From Brevibacillus ruminantium (GTDB lineage Bacteria > Bacillota > Bacilli > Brevibacillales > Brevibacillaceae), in contig NZ_CP098755.1 of NCBI RefSeq assembly GCF_023746555.1, positions 2,615,001 to 2,679,000 on the forward strand: a stretch of DNA of 64,000 nucleotides. The letters are read 5' to 3'. The notes under the pieces are model-generated. The model ran no database searches. It was not told where the DNA came from and was given only the letters and a program-made list of their open reading frames with translations. The stretch's first letter is position 1. Each line of letters begins with the position of its first letter. Shown here one piece after another: positions 17,591 to 26,105 of this stretch. The translations under genes and the position numbers were made by a program.

Positions 17591-18744
17591 TATGAGGAGC
17601 GAGGCAAGATACGACCGTTTGGAAAAATCTGAACGTCTTTTGAGATGGACTCGATTCTTTTGATCAATTGATGTCCGTTTTCTTCATTCATCGGCACGGC
17701 CTGACCCAGTTCTGCGTGGAAGGGAATCATCGTGAGGTCACATTCTCGCTCCTTGGTACAGGTGGCTCGCAGCACCATGGTTTCCCAGGTTTTTGGTTCA
17801 TTGGAGCGGGTAAAGATGAAATTGCCCAGACTGTAGGCAATCCATTTTTGGTTGTACTGTTCAAAGCCTTGCAGGACATGAGGATGGCCACCGATGACCA
17901 GATCTGCGCCAGCGTCGATGTAAGCTCGTGCCAGCTCGATCTGATGATCGACCGGATAATCTTCCCGTTCTTTTCCCCAGTGAGCGATGACGACCACCAG
18001 ATCTGCTTGTGAGCGGGCTTCTTGGATCGAAGCGACCGCTAGTTTGGGGTCGTATGTAGCGGCAATACCCGGTTTGTTTTTACCGGCGTACCAACTCACC
18101 TCAGGAATGACTCGGCTAAAACCGAGAAACGCCAGCTTCATTCCATTTTTCTCCACATAGATCGGTGCGTAAGCCCGATCGGCATCTCGTCCGGCACCTA
18201 TGTATTTGATGTGGTTCTCTTCCAGGTGACGAAAGGTATCGAGAAGCCCATCCACACCTTGATCCATCGAATGATTGTTGGCCAAATTGACCAGATCCAC
18301 ACCAGCTCTTTTTATGGCAGGAACGACTTCAGGCGAGGATTTGTAGACGAATTCCTTTTGAGAAGCCGGGGTGCCATTCTCAGTGATGGGCGTTTCCAGA
18401 TTGGCAATGGTGTAGTCATCTTGTTGAAAAAGCGAAGTAGTGTGGACGAAAGGAAAATCCAATCCATGTTCCTTCAATCGGGTCTCAATATGTCCGGTGA
18501 AAATCATATCACCGACAAAAGAAAGTGTAACGCTGGGTGCCCGCTCCTGACTATCTCCCGTGTTTTCGGGAGCGGCATGCTGCGCTGGCTCTTCCCCTTT
18601 GTCCATGAGTCCTTTCCCTAGAAAAAACAGAAAACAGGCAGTCAGAACGAACAGGGTAAAAATCAGGGTGGACAATGACATGGTTAACAGCTTGCGTCTC
18701 TTCTTTCGCTTTGCTTTCATCCGTTCCGTTCTCGTCTGATACAT
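17590..18744 (-). CDS. CapA-family metallophosphatase-like protein
   Basis: 384 residues. An N-terminal cytoplasmic basic patch (KAKRKKRRK) and one TM (~20-44) anchor an external domain. CapA/PGA_cap motifs: SFVGDMIFTG, IANLETPIT, VNLANNHSMDQG, VVIAHWGKERE, IGGHPHVLQGFE and IAYSLGNFIF, with the metal-binding Asp/His/Asn set. Related to PgsA/CapA of poly-gamma-glutamate synthesis, but no capB/capC genes are nearby, so this is probably a stand-alone cell-envelope protein. Start: ATG at 18744 after GGGAGGATC. Confidence 0.87.
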   Translation of the reverse strand: MYQTRTERMKAKRKKRRKLLTMSLSTLIFTLFVLTACFLFFLGKGLMDKGEEPAQHAAPENTGDSQERAPSVTLSFVGDMIFTGHIETRLKEHGLDFPFVHTTSLFQQDDYTIANLETPITENGTPASQKEFVYKSSPEVVPAIKRAGVDLVNLANNHSMDQGVDGLLDTFRHLEENHIKYIGAGRDADRAYAPIYVEKNGMKLAFLGFSRVIPEVSWYAGKNKPGIAATYDPKLAVASIQEARSQADLVVVIAHWGKEREDYPVDHQIELARAYIDAGADLVIGGHPHVLQGFEQYNQKWIAYSLGNFIFTRSNEPKTWETMVLRATCTKERECDLTMIPFHAELGQAVPMNEENGHQLIKRIESISKDVQIFPNGRILPRSS

Positions 18745-18953
18745 GATCCTCCCTCGTTACCAAGCCTCCCGAAAAGGAGACGCTATCTTCAAAACATCCC
18801 AACAATTATATCATGCAGCAGGGAGAATACCTAATGGACAAACGGCGCGGCCCAATTTGGGTAGAAGGGCAGTTTTTTGTGCCACAGCCTATGGAGACAG
18901 GGAACCTCCGCCTCATATGATAAAACCGACAGGGAGGAAGAGGGGGGATAGGA

Positions 18954-19154
18954 GTGTCCAAGCCGAAAAAGGGAAGACTGAAAAAAGATGCGAAGCAGCA
19001 TCCAAATCAAGTCAATCTAAAAATTGTGACGTCGGGAACATGTATGGTATGCAAACAGCCCTGTGCACGCGGGATGGAGTACGTAGAGAAAATGTCCCAG
19101 CCTGGGGCAATCGGCTTCGGCGTACCCTGTATTCTGACCGGTCCGCGGAAGTAG
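18954..19154 (+). CDS. Small cysteine-containing hypothetical protein
   Basis: 66 residues with a GTG start after GAGGGGGGATAGGA. Basic N-terminus (KPKKGRLKKDAK), then three cysteines, two in CMVCKQPC and one in FGVPCILTG, suggesting a zinc or redox centre. Function unknown. It has its own terminator. Confidence 0.7.
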   Translation: MSKPKKGRLKKDAKQHPNQVNLKIVTSGTCMVCKQPCARGMEYVEKMSQPGAIGFGVPCILTGPRK

Positions 19155-19207
19155 TGGGGAATTCAGGGGGAATGACTGATTTCAGCTAACCATCGGGATT
19201 ATTAATG

Positions 19208-19244
19208 AAAAAGGAACATCCGTCAAAGGATATTCCTTTTTGTT
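19208..19244 (+). terminator. Terminator after the 66-residue gene
   Basis: AAAAGGAACATCC pairs with GGATATTCCTTTT around a six-base loop, followed by T runs. Confidence 0.75.
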
Positions 19245-19379
19245 TTGGATGGAAAAATTTGGTTTTCGTTTTAGGTAGACCCTATGATCCATCTTAACAG
19301 TGATGTAAAATATAGTCTATTTCTTTTTGGCGGACTACGAGATAATCACGATACTTCTATTTTTGGGGGAGGTATATAC

Positions 19380-20168
19380 ATGTTTGCTCAAGAATCGTAT
19401 GTGTGCAAAGTGGAATGGGGAAAACGGGGGGCCAGAGAAGCAGCCGAGCGCGGGGATATTACCATCGTGGTGGATGTATTGAGCTTCTCTTCAACAGTCA
19501 TTACCGCGCTTCACCATGGTGCGATCATCTATCCGTATCCTCCGCCCATTGGTGAAAAGGCGAAGGCATACGCCAAACAGTTCGGGGCCGAATTACTTCT
19601 CGGAAGGGTAGAGGCTGTCAGACAAGGCACCCCCTCTTTGTCACCGATTTCCTATGGGCCACAAGATCGGGGACAATCATATGTCCTCTGTTCTTTAAAT
19701 GGTGCGCACGCGGCGTGGCTGGCGGCGGATGCTTCCTTTCTTTTGCTGGGCGGTTTGTTAAATGCATCAGCGGTAGCCGAGCATGCCCATATCCTGCATA
19801 CCATGACGGGAGCTGGTATCACTGTCATTCCCTGCGGAGAGCATTGGCAGCAGGGAAAACCGGATGAAAATGATCTGCGGCCTGCAATTGAGGATTACCT
19901 GGGAGCGGGTGCGATCCTCTGCAAATTGTCGGGCAGTAAATCGCCAGAGGCACAGGTGTGCGAAGCTGCTTTTCTTTCATCAAGACCCCAGCTTGAAGCG
20001 TTCATTTGGGATTGCGGGAGTGGACGCGAGCTGAGAGAACTCGGCTTTGCAGAAGATGTTCACCACTGTTCGCAGCTGGATGCTATGCAGGTAGTTCCTT
20101 GGCTGAACAACGACCATTTTACTCCGTTGCTGGTATCTGGCGGGCAGCAGCGTGCTATATTATACTGA
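19380..20168 (+). CDS. comB: Probable 2-phosphosulfolactate phosphatase (ComB family)
   Basis: 262 residues; the ATG at 19380 follows GGGGGAGG. ComB signatures: TIVVDVLSFSSTVITAL at the N-terminus, LCSLNGAH, LLGGLLNASAVAEHA, VIPCGEHW and DLRPAIEDYLGAGAI. In archaea ComB acts in coenzyme M synthesis. In Bacillales the enzyme is thought to serve sulfolactate metabolism of spores. No other com genes are nearby. Confidence 0.8.
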   Translation: MFAQESYVCKVEWGKRGAREAAERGDITIVVDVLSFSSTVITALHHGAIIYPYPPPIGEKAKAYAKQFGAELLLGRVEAVRQGTPSLSPISYGPQDRGQSYVLCSLNGAHAAWLAADASFLLLGGLLNASAVAEHAHILHTMTGAGITVIPCGEHWQQGKPDENDLRPAIEDYLGAGAILCKLSGSKSPEAQVCEAAFLSSRPQLEAFIWDCGSGRELRELGFAEDVHHCSQLDAMQVVPWLNNDHFTPLLVSGGQQRAILY

Positions 20169-20197
20169 GTACATAAACGGGAAAGGAAGATGACCGG

Positions 20198-20356
20198 ATG
20201 AGACCACTGGCCATTTCTCCAGAAACGGCAGTGAAGCTGGCAGAAGCCTTGCAAGTACCCCTGGAGAGACTAATGCATATGCCGCAGCACATTTTGATGC
20301 AAAAAATGATGGAGCTGGCGAAAGAAGAGGCAGAAAAAAAGGGATCAGACGAATAG
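20198..20356 (+). CDS. yycC: YycC-like small protein
   Basis: 52 residues, MRPLAISPETAVKLAEALQV at the start and LMHMPQHILMQKMMEL in the middle, which is the YycC family pattern. Soluble, amphipathic helices. Conserved in Bacillales, function unknown. It begins 29 bp after comB, so may be cotranscribed. Confidence 0.85.
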   Translation: MRPLAISPETAVKLAEALQVPLERLMHMPQHILMQKMMELAKEEAEKKGSDE

Positions 20357-20511
20357 ACGTCACCCAAGTTTAGGCCCGGACAGCTAAAGACGCATGCTGT
20401 TTCGCCTGAACCATTTGTCCAAAGTGTTTCTTTCCACATTAGGCAAAAAGGATTTTCATCCATGACGGTGAATCTTACCATCAGAAGAGAATATGGTTTG
20501 GAGGGAAGAGA

Positions 20512-21078
20512 ATGTCTGCAAATGTAGTAGGCAAATTTAGAAGCGGCGTGTCGCCAAAGGCTTTCATCGAAGGCATGAACAAAAATCAGGAAGCATTCAA
20601 AGAGTGGTACCAGGCATTTACCTGGGAGAATGAAGAGGATCGGGAGTTTTTTGCTTCGCTGCGCCATCGTGACGACCTTCGCTGTTTGATCCTGGCGGCC
20701 GAGTGGTGCGGAGATGTGGTGCGCAACGTACCTGTCGTGCTGCGAGCATTGGAAGAAACCGAAATGCCAACGGAGATCATGATCATGGAAGATCATCTCG
20801 ATCTGATGGATCAATTCCTGACCATGGGCGGCCGGGCTATTCCTGTTGTCATCTTTGCCGATACCGGTGGACACGTGCTGGCCCAATGGGGACCGCGTCC
20901 CAAACATGTGCAGGCCGTGATGACAGCATTTAAACAGGAGAATCCGGATCGTACCGCACCCGATTACGACGAGAAGATCAAGGTAGCCCGGGCTGAAATG
21001 CTCGCTCAATACGGAGAGGGCACAGGTTACCAACAAGTGATCATCCAGGAGCTGCGGAATTTGCTTTCCTCTATCTAA
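20512..21078 (+). CDS. Thioredoxin-family protein with a single-cysteine WCGD site
   Basis: 188 residues; ATG after TGGAGGGAAGAG. Thioredoxin-fold core: LRCLILAAEWCGDVVRNVPVV, then GGRAIPVVIFADTGG with the cis-Pro. The usual CxxC is CGDV, so only one Cys remains. This is a known subfamily in Firmicutes, likely a bacillithiol- or thiol-exchange protein rather than a classical dithiol reductase. Confidence 0.8.
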   Translation: MSANVVGKFRSGVSPKAFIEGMNKNQEAFKEWYQAFTWENEEDREFFASLRHRDDLRCLILAAEWCGDVVRNVPVVLRALEETEMPTEIMIMEDHLDLMDQFLTMGGRAIPVVIFADTGGHVLAQWGPRPKHVQAVMTAFKQENPDRTAPDYDEKIKVARAEMLAQYGEGTGYQQVIIQELRNLLSSI

Positions 21079-21172
21079 TGAAATGAGGCAAAAGCGGTAG
21101 AAAGATGAGCACGGATGGGAGCATGACAAGTCCTGTCCGCTTTTCATTCTACCGCCAGCTTTTTAAGAAGGA

Positions 21173-21496
21173 ATGAGATCATTGCATTACTACGGAAATG
21201 AAACCATCATGTCTTTGGAGCAGGTGCTCCGTTTACGGCCAAACGAAGTGCGGATACTCGAATGGGTGCGTACCTATGAATATTTGGAGAACCAATACGG
21301 CTTAGACGATGCCGTTCCTTACTTCCTGGATATCCGGTGCGAGGCTGACACAGTTCGCATCCGTAGGAATAAAATCACGGATTTTCCGAATTATCATTGC
21401 GAGGAAGAACGCGTGTTCCCTGATGTCGAGCAGGCTTTGCCTGTCTTTCGGGAATGGGCGGAAAAGATCCTGGGCCAGTTGGATGGCGGCTCATGA
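21173..21496 (+). CDS. Hypothetical protein, ~107 residues
   Basis: Start uncertain: AAGAAGGA abuts the ATG at 21173, so the TTG at 21182 (104 residues) is better spaced. Acidic, soluble; contains NEVRILEWVRTYEYLENQYG and FLDIRCEADTVRIRRNKI. Not recognised. Last protein gene before the tRNA and island junction. Confidence 0.65.
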   Translation: MRSLHYYGNETIMSLEQVLRLRPNEVRILEWVRTYEYLENQYGLDDAVPYFLDIRCEADTVRIRRNKITDFPNYHCEEERVFPDVEQALPVFREWAEKILGQLDGGS

Positions 21497-21603
21497 GTGA
21501 ACAGCGCGAAAGGCGTTGTGCATCATTGACAGGCTCTTTTTCCCTGTGATAAATTAGGGAAGCGCCGATCTAATTTTTTTAAAAAAATGGACCGGCGATT
21601 CAT

Positions 21604-21677
21604 GCGGGTGTAGTTCAATGGTAGAACTCTAGCTTCCCAAGCTAGTAGCGTGGGTTCGATTCCCATCACCCGCTCCA
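21604..21677 (+). tRNA. tRNA-Gly (anticodon CCC)
   Basis: Cloverleaf folds: acceptor GCGGGTG (21604-21610) with CACCCGC (21667-21673), anticodon stem CTAGC/GCTAG around loop TTCCCAA with anticodon CCC at 21636-21638, T-arm GGGTTCGATTCCC, and encoded CCA at 21675-21677. Reads GGG codons. A truncated integrase begins 114 bp downstream, pointing toward the tRNA, so its 3' end is the probable phage attachment site. Confidence 0.95.
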
Positions 21678-21790
21678 TACGAAAAGCCTTGAAAACCTTG
21701 TTGCAGCAAGGTTTTTTCTTTTTGTCTTCATCCTCTAGGTGGGGGAAAAAACTGGGGGAAACACCAATTGGGGGTGAATTGGGGGGGAAA

Positions 21791-22040
21791 TTATAGTGAG
21801 TGTTTTCGGGGGTCAAACTTGTCCAATTTCGTAACCGCTTCACGGGAGACTTTTTTAGTGACGTGTGCGTAAAAATCTACTGTAGTCTGATACTTGGTGT
21901 GCCCGAGGCGCTCCTGGACAGGTTTTAAATTCACGCCTGCTTCAATCAAGAGTGTAGCTGCTGTATGCCGTAAATCGTGCAAACGGATATGATCAAAACC
22001 ATTTCTTTTTGGGAATTTTCGCCAGGTTGATGTCGGCGTG
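21791..22040 (-). pseudogene. Tyrosine recombinase (phage integrase), C-terminal fragment
   Basis: About 80 residues survive. They hold part of the catalytic set: LHDLRHTAATLLIEAG (His and Arg), QERLGHTKYQTT (second His) and VDFYAHV (nucleophile Tyr). The N-terminal domains and first Arg are missing; homology stops near 22030-22050, where a different phage gene begins on the other strand. Its position beside tRNA-Gly is typical of an integrase next to its attachment site. Confidence 0.85.
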
Positions 22041-22052
22041 GTGTAGAAGTAA

Positions 22053-22448
22053 AGGATAAAGCACCAAGTAACGAAGTGGATGGGGTTCAGCACGGATGAG
22101 TTCCAGAAGGTGAAGGCGAGTCGCCACAAATGGGAAACCCTCTACTATCCACTCATTGAAAAAGACATGAGCCGGGGAGATTGCCTGGTTTGGATGAAAG
22201 AAAATGGCGACCCAAAGCCACCAAAATCAAGCTACATCGGCTGCCCGTTCCATAATGACAAGATGTGGCTGGGTATGAAGGAAAACGACCCTCAGTCGTT
22301 CCTGGAGGCTGCTAAGTTTGAGAAGGGGATACAAAGGAACGGATTGCCCAAACTCAATAAGAAAACTTTCTTACATCGTTCACTTCAACCACTAGACCAG
22401 ATTGTTTTCAAGGCCAGACTGGAAGGGCAAGCAAATGGATCTGATTAA
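22053..22448 (+). pseudogene. Phage PAPS-reductase-like protein, C-terminal fragment
   Basis: In-frame coding runs from 22053 with no start of its own. Residues GFSTDEFQKVKASRHKW, LIEKDMSRGDCLVWM, PPKSSYIGCPFHND and HRSLQPLDQIVF match the C-terminal part of phosphoadenosine-phosphosulfate-reductase-like proteins common in Firmicutes phages. The N-terminal nucleotide-binding half is absent, cut at the same point as the integrase. Confidence 0.75.
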
Positions 22449-22513
22449 CGACTTCATCAACGAATGCGAAGGCATGTGTGGAGCTTAACAAAATGTGTAG
22501 GGAGGAAAGTGGA

Positions 22514-22669
22514 TTGGGCACTATCTACTTGAACCGAAAGGAAAGGCAAAAGCTGCTTGATATTATATCAAATCACTTAGATCAAACAATTGACATAGAC
22601 AAGGAAGAAGCAGAAAAATTTGAACCAGATCGCAAGCTGGTCTTGAGGCTAAAAGAAAAGTGCGGTTAA
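22514..22669 (+). CDS. Small phage-type hypothetical protein
   Basis: 51 residues from the TTG at 22514 after GGGAGGAAAG; a longer GTG start at 22478 is possible. Charged, helical (NRKERQKLLDIISNHLD). Function unknown; probably a leftover prophage gene. Confidence 0.45.
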   Translation: MGTIYLNRKERQKLLDIISNHLDQTIDIDKEEAEKFEPDRKLVLRLKEKCG

Positions 22670-22682
22670 CAAAATAGTTAAT

Positions 22683-22722
22683 AAAAAGCCCTGCAGCAGG
22701 CACCGTTTGCTCCTTTGCAGGG
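22683..22722 (-). terminator. Terminator for the gene at 22744
   Basis: CCCTGCA (22689-22695) / TGCAGGG (22716-22722). The T run (CTTTTTATT) follows on the minus strand. Confidence 0.55.
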
Positions 22723-22743
22723 TTAAGCAATTACTGTAGTAAT

Positions 22744-23130
22744 TTAAAAAGGTCTTCTAACAACTTTGATAATTCGTGCTCCATTACGGATAAGCCTTTG
22801 AGCTTTTTCCTGACTGATTCTTACAAGAACTGAAATATCAGTTGAGTTTTCAACGTCAAAGACTGAGAAAAACCGACCGTTGGCGAATAGTACCCCTTTA
22901 AACTCAACTTTCTTTCCAGGACGAGCTTGTGGGCGTCTGTTCTGAATAATTGTTCGCATTACACCAGCATTAATGAGACGCCTAGCTTGTTGGGGCGTTG
23001 TACGAACTGCAAATACGGGGTCGATTTCAACACCAGGCGCCTTTGCTTCCACTTCAACAATTAGGAAAAATCGGTCTCCTATCTTTGCAATGCTATTTGC
23101 TCCGATTGTTATCGGTCGTGTAGCAGCCAT
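22744..23130 (-). CDS. Hypothetical protein with an internal duplication
   Basis: 128 residues; a near-perfect AGGAGGTGATCTCTC precedes the ATG at 23130, so it is well translated. Two related halves: FFLIVEVEAKAPG... TTPQQARRLINAGVMRTI and FFSVFDVENSTD... ISQEKAQRLIRNGARIIKVV. Each is two strands followed by a helix with (Q)(A)xRLIxxG. Basic, soluble, no signal peptide. I do not know the family. Confidence 0.75.
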   Translation of the reverse strand: MAATRPITIGANSIAKIGDRFFLIVEVEAKAPGVEIDPVFAVRTTPQQARRLINAGVMRTIIQNRRPQARPGKKVEFKGVLFANGRFFSVFDVENSTDISVLVRISQEKAQRLIRNGARIIKVVRRPF

Positions 23131-23275
23131 GAGAGATCACCTCCTGGTACCAAAATATTCAGGTGGTCACGAAGGGGACGAGGGCATTACTACAACTTTT
23201 CAAATATGGTATTTTGACTAGATTCGAAAGTGGACATGAGGTTTCTTTACTAATTATTTAATGTAAAAAGGACTA

Positions 23276-23821
23276 TTAAATAGCCCCTTTCAGCAAGAAT
23301 GAGATTTTTTCCAGTTCACCGATAACTTTATTTTTTCCATGTTCAGTGTCCAACCAGTTATTTTTTTCAATGCCTCTATTATCAGTAAGCCCCATTACAT
23401 CAAGAACGGAACCTTCGGGAGCATACTTTTCACCCAGCAATAAGAAGCGTCTCATAAAAAAGGCTTTTCCGACTAGAAGAACATTCTTGAACTGTATGGA
23501 TTGCTGAAGAGGAATTTGAAATGAGTATCTTACAATTTCGTCGATGGTGCTTCCTTGCGTAATGTGAATGATGTCATTTTCAGGAATGCCGCCATCTACA
23601 AGGATGGGTTTGTACATCTCATATTCTGACTTTCCATTCATAAATCGATTGGGGGCGGAAGATAAAGTAATTTTCGAAAAGCCTTCTTGTTTATAAAAGC
23701 GAATCATTTGCTCATTTAATTCTGCATAATGTCCAGGATGATAAATTACAAGGTCAGGATGTGAAAATATGTGCTCTCGTTCTGCGAAAATAAATTCCGA
23801 GACTGCTTTGAAACAGTCCAT
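23276..23821 (-). CDS. YdcF-like (DUF218) family protein
   Basis: 181 residues. DUF218 features: SKITLSSAPNR, SEYEMYKPILVDGGIPENDI, the STIDEIVRYSF segment and FKNVLLVGKAFFMRRFLLL. Soluble, so closer to cytosolic YdcF than to ElyC-type membrane proteins. YdcF binds S-adenosylmethionine; the in vivo role is unknown. Confidence 0.78.
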   Translation of the reverse strand: MDCFKAVSEFIFAEREHIFSHPDLVIYHPGHYAELNEQMIRFYKQEGFSKITLSSAPNRFMNGKSEYEMYKPILVDGGIPENDIIHITQGSTIDEIVRYSFQIPLQQSIQFKNVLLVGKAFFMRRFLLLGEKYAPEGSVLDVMGLTDNRGIEKNNWLDTEHGKNKVIGELEKISFLLKGAI

Positions 23822-23877
23822 TCCACAATCACCACCTTTTTACATTTGATACCTTAGATACTACCTTATTGGTTTCA

Positions 23878-23940
23878 TTTAACAAAACGGTAATTTAGTA
23901 AAAAAAGGTCCCCTAGGATTACCTAAGGGTTCGTTGATGG
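23878..23940. repeat. Repeat T, copy 1 (short): surface-gene tail with CCCCTAGG hairpin
   Basis: AACAAAACGGTAATT...TCCCCTAGGATTACCTAAGGG...TTCGTTGATG. Shares most bases with copies at 27788-27876 and 30992-31080. The inner CCTAGG/CCTAAGG palindrome may act as a terminator for minus-strand surface genes. Confidence 0.7.
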
Positions 23941-23942
23941 AT

Positions 23943-24230
23943 TTAATCTTCATAAACGCTAAAAGTGAATGTAAAGAATGCTACACCGCTTTTTTCACCA
24001 CTTGCTGTAATAGTAATAGTAGTTTTACCCACTTTTAGTGGTCTGATGTAAGCAATACCAGTTGAACTGTTAATGGATACTTGAGCAATACTACTGTCAG
24101 CTATAGCAATGGAATAAGTTAGAGGATCACCATATGGGTCTTTAAAGAAGGGCGAAAAATCAAATGGCCCTTGGTAAACTATATTTTGATCCATAGACTC
24201 TATTGGTTTATCAACTACTATAGGTTTGTG
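23943..24230 (-). pseudogene. Cell-surface protein fragment, C-terminal Ig/cadherin-like domain
   Basis: About 95 residues ending at 23943; there is no proper start, and the frame runs upstream to the intron repeat boundary at 24231. Pattern PIVVDKPIESMDQNIVYQG, then DPYGDPLTYSI, DSSIAQVSIN and GKTTITITASG is that of bacterial Ig-like/cadherin-like repeats of large secreted proteins. The rest of the gene is missing. Confidence 0.7.
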
Positions 24231-24437
24231 ATTGCTATTCTCGACTTATCCCCTTCTCGGGAGAGGTTTCGTTCGAGCCTACACCGTGCGGGCGACTTTC
24301 ATCGCACACGGCGTTCCATCAACGGATAAGAAGTTGTTTTACAATGGGCAACTCAATTGTAGACGAATGGTCGGCAAAAGAACGATTGAGTAAAAGGATT
24401 GAGACAAAATTGAGACTGAACAAGAAAATCGATTTGT
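24231..24437 (-). ncRNA. Group II intron 3' end remnant, copy A (domain V at 24281-24313)
   Basis: Read on the minus strand, the stretch CGCCGTGTGCGATGAAAG and TCGCCCGCACGGTGT forms a 33-nt hairpin: a GAAA tetraloop, a lower and an upper stem, and a two-base bulge on the 3' side, the diagnostic shape of domain V. A second hairpin and the end ...AATAGCAAT follow, after which flanks differ between copies. The first ~105 bp (minus sense) match the start of a small plus-strand phage gene. No reverse transcriptase is present. Confidence 0.72.
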
Positions 24438-24446
24438 AAAAGTGAG

Positions 24447-24482
24447 TCAAAAAAACACCACCCTAAAAAAGGTGGTAATAAA
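24447..24482 (-). terminator. Terminator after a surface-protein fragment
   Basis: ACCACC (24457-24462) / GGTGGT (24471-24476) with a run of seven T on the minus strand. Confidence 0.75.
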
Positions 24483-24484
24483 AA

Positions 24485-24590
24485 TTAATTTGGTTGAACA
24501 TCTAAAATGAAATCTAATGCACCAGCAATAGTTCCTTCTTTAGCAACAATTTGCAGACTATGAACGCCTGGTTCTGTAAATGAAAGTGTG
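24485..24590 (-). pseudogene. Surface-protein C-terminal fragment
   Basis: About 34 codons in frame ending in TAA: TLSFTEPGVHSLQIVAKEG then TIAGALDFILDVQPN. Beta-strand pattern like the last strands of an Ig-like domain. Followed directly by a terminator, so it is the true 3' end of a lost gene. Confidence 0.55.
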
Positions 24591-24744
24591 TTCGAATAAA
24601 ATATCCGGCCCGTCGAAGTTAAGCCGGATATAGAGGATTAATCAAAGTATTTGAAGCCAGGAAATTGAATTTCTTTGGTTAAAATGTCGACACATTTATT
24701 CCAGTTAGATGCATCATTGGTTCGAGTCGCTATCAACGTATCAT

Positions 24745-24897
24745 TTAATCAGTAATAGTAATTTGATACTTAGTTTGGATGCAGGATGCTCCTCTGTAAA
24801 CAAGAACCTCAGCGTATCCTGCTCCAAGAACTTCAAATTCTAAAGTGCCAACTTCAGTATTATATCTTATAGGTGAAATTTTTCCATCATCTTTACC
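24745..24897 (-). pseudogene. Surface-protein C-terminal fragment
   Basis: About 50 codons ending in TAA: ISPIRYNTEVGTLEFEVLG, AGYAEVLVYRGASCIQTKYQ, ITITD. Another beta-sandwich tail without an upstream gene. The frame stops abruptly at 24897, where a plus-strand fragment begins. Confidence 0.5.
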
Positions 24898-24899
24898 AA

Positions 24900-25034
24900 G
24901 AGGTAGCCGAGACAATTGCGAATGGATACGGATTGACGAAGAAAGAAAATGACCTGCTGGCTTATCTACTGGACGATGAAAAGAGCAAGCGTCAAAAAGC
25001 CCCCAGCGCGCAAAGCGAAGCTAGGCACGCATGA
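24900..25034 (+). pseudogene. C-terminal fragment of an unidentified (phage?) protein
   Basis: 44 codons in frame to TGA: EVAETIANGYGLTKKENDLL, AYLLDDEKSKRQ and a polar tail. No start or ribosome site. Coding-like but not identified; base composition is GC-richer than its surroundings. Confidence 0.4.
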
Positions 25035-25067
25035 GAGCATTTGACCATACTTTCGTGTAGGGGAGAT

Positions 25068-26105
25068 TCAGTTGTGAATCGGAAATTCTTTATCAAAAAA
25101 TACGATAGATGCGATTTCCTTATCATTTATCACATTTTTAAATTTTTTGATCGTAAGCATTTGGTTCGTTAGATAATCCGCCGAAGTTGATCCGGTAAAA
25201 ATCCTTGTCGTTTCTGAGGTGCCATCTTTATAGTTTATCGTGATAGGGAAGTTATCCAAAGATTCATTTTCACCAGTTTTCCTTAAGCTGTCGGCGGCTT
25301 CGAAAATTTCGCTCAAAGTGCTGCTTTCGATCTTTAAAGAAATGGAAATTGGCGAGATGGAGATTGTTTTTAATTCTGCTTGATAACCAAACATGGTAAT
25401 GTTTTGATCGATCTGATAAAGGTTAGAATACTCCTTGAAATCCAGCTTAAAAGCTGTTTCCCAAGAACCCGGTATAACTGTTTCATTAAAAAGCCCTCTC
25501 GGACCCGGATCTGCTGCTTGTAAATCTTTGAATGTGAAATGAAGCGTTTGGCCCGCTAGTGACTTTTTGGTCTGGATATTCATAACCAAACTAATTTTAT
25601 TGTCTTTAGGATTTCCATCGTCCAGCACATGATATCCGATACTATAACCCCCTAGTTTTGAGCTAATCGTTGTATCACCAAAACGGTATCGGTCTGCATG
25701 TAAAACAGTACCTTCCGGGGCAGTAAAGTCCATTAAAACATAGGTCAGATTACTGTCGCCGATCACTTGCTTAATGGTCAGTGTGCCATTCTCGTTTGCC
25801 ACTTGTTTGTCAACCACATAAGCGCCATTTGACAAATATTGTGCCTGCTCATTATCTACTGGATTAAGGAAATTTAAAAATGTTTTATCTAATCCCATAT
25901 ATGCCGCAGCGAAAGCTGTTGTAGTTAGACAAACCATCAAGACAGCAGACAGTACTGCAAATCTTAAACGTTTCACGGGAGTAAATCCTCTGTGTCTTTT
26001 ACTTTCATTCTGGCTTCGCACTAAAATGTTATGAAACATTTTTTCTTTTTGTTCGTTTTTTGGCGTAAGAGCTTCAAAAAGCCGATTGATATTTTTGTTA
26101 CTCAA
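25068..26105 (-). CDS. DUF4179 family membrane protein, probable anti-sigma factor
   Basis: About 345 residues from a TTG at 26105, six bases after GGGAGGG. Cytoplasmic N-terminus (~50 residues, NRLFEALTPKNEQKEKMFHN), one TM (~50-70, AVLSAVLMVCLTTTAFA), then a large external beta domain typical of DUF4179. It overlaps the sigma-factor gene by 8 bp, so the pair is translationally coupled. It probably holds the sigma factor at the membrane until an envelope signal. Confidence 0.85.
   Translation of the reverse strand: MSNKNINRLFEALTPKNEQKEKMFHNILVRSQNESKRHRGFTPVKRLRFAVLSAVLMVCLTTTAFAAAYMGLDKTFLNFLNPVDNEQAQYLSNGAYVVDKQVANENGTLTIKQVIGDSNLTYVLMDFTAPEGTVLHADRYRFGDTTISSKLGGYSIGYHVLDDGNPKDNKISLVMNIQTKKSLAGQTLHFTFKDLQAADPGPRGLFNETVIPGSWETAFKLDFKEYSNLYQIDQNITMFGYQAELKTISISPISISLKIESSTLSEIFEAADSLRKTGENESLDNFPITINYKDGTSETTRIFTGSTSADYLTNQMLTIKKFKNVINDKEIASIVFFDKEFPIHN

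Noticed and set aside
21523-21843. A 106-codon minus-strand frame containing VMGIEPTLLAWEARVLPLNYTR-like sequence
   Set aside because: It is the antisense of tRNA-Gly; this is a well-known spurious translation, and the frame has no ribosome site.
22130-22600. CRISPR or att-site repeats near the tRNA
   Set aside because: No regularly spaced repeats, and I could not find a second copy of the tRNA 3' end in the window by eye.
24231-24437. Reading the three repeats as plus-strand promoters or IS605-type ends
   Set aside because: The GAAA-capped 33-nt bulged hairpin on the minus strand and the shared 3' boundary fit a group II intron better; no transposase or guide end is associated.
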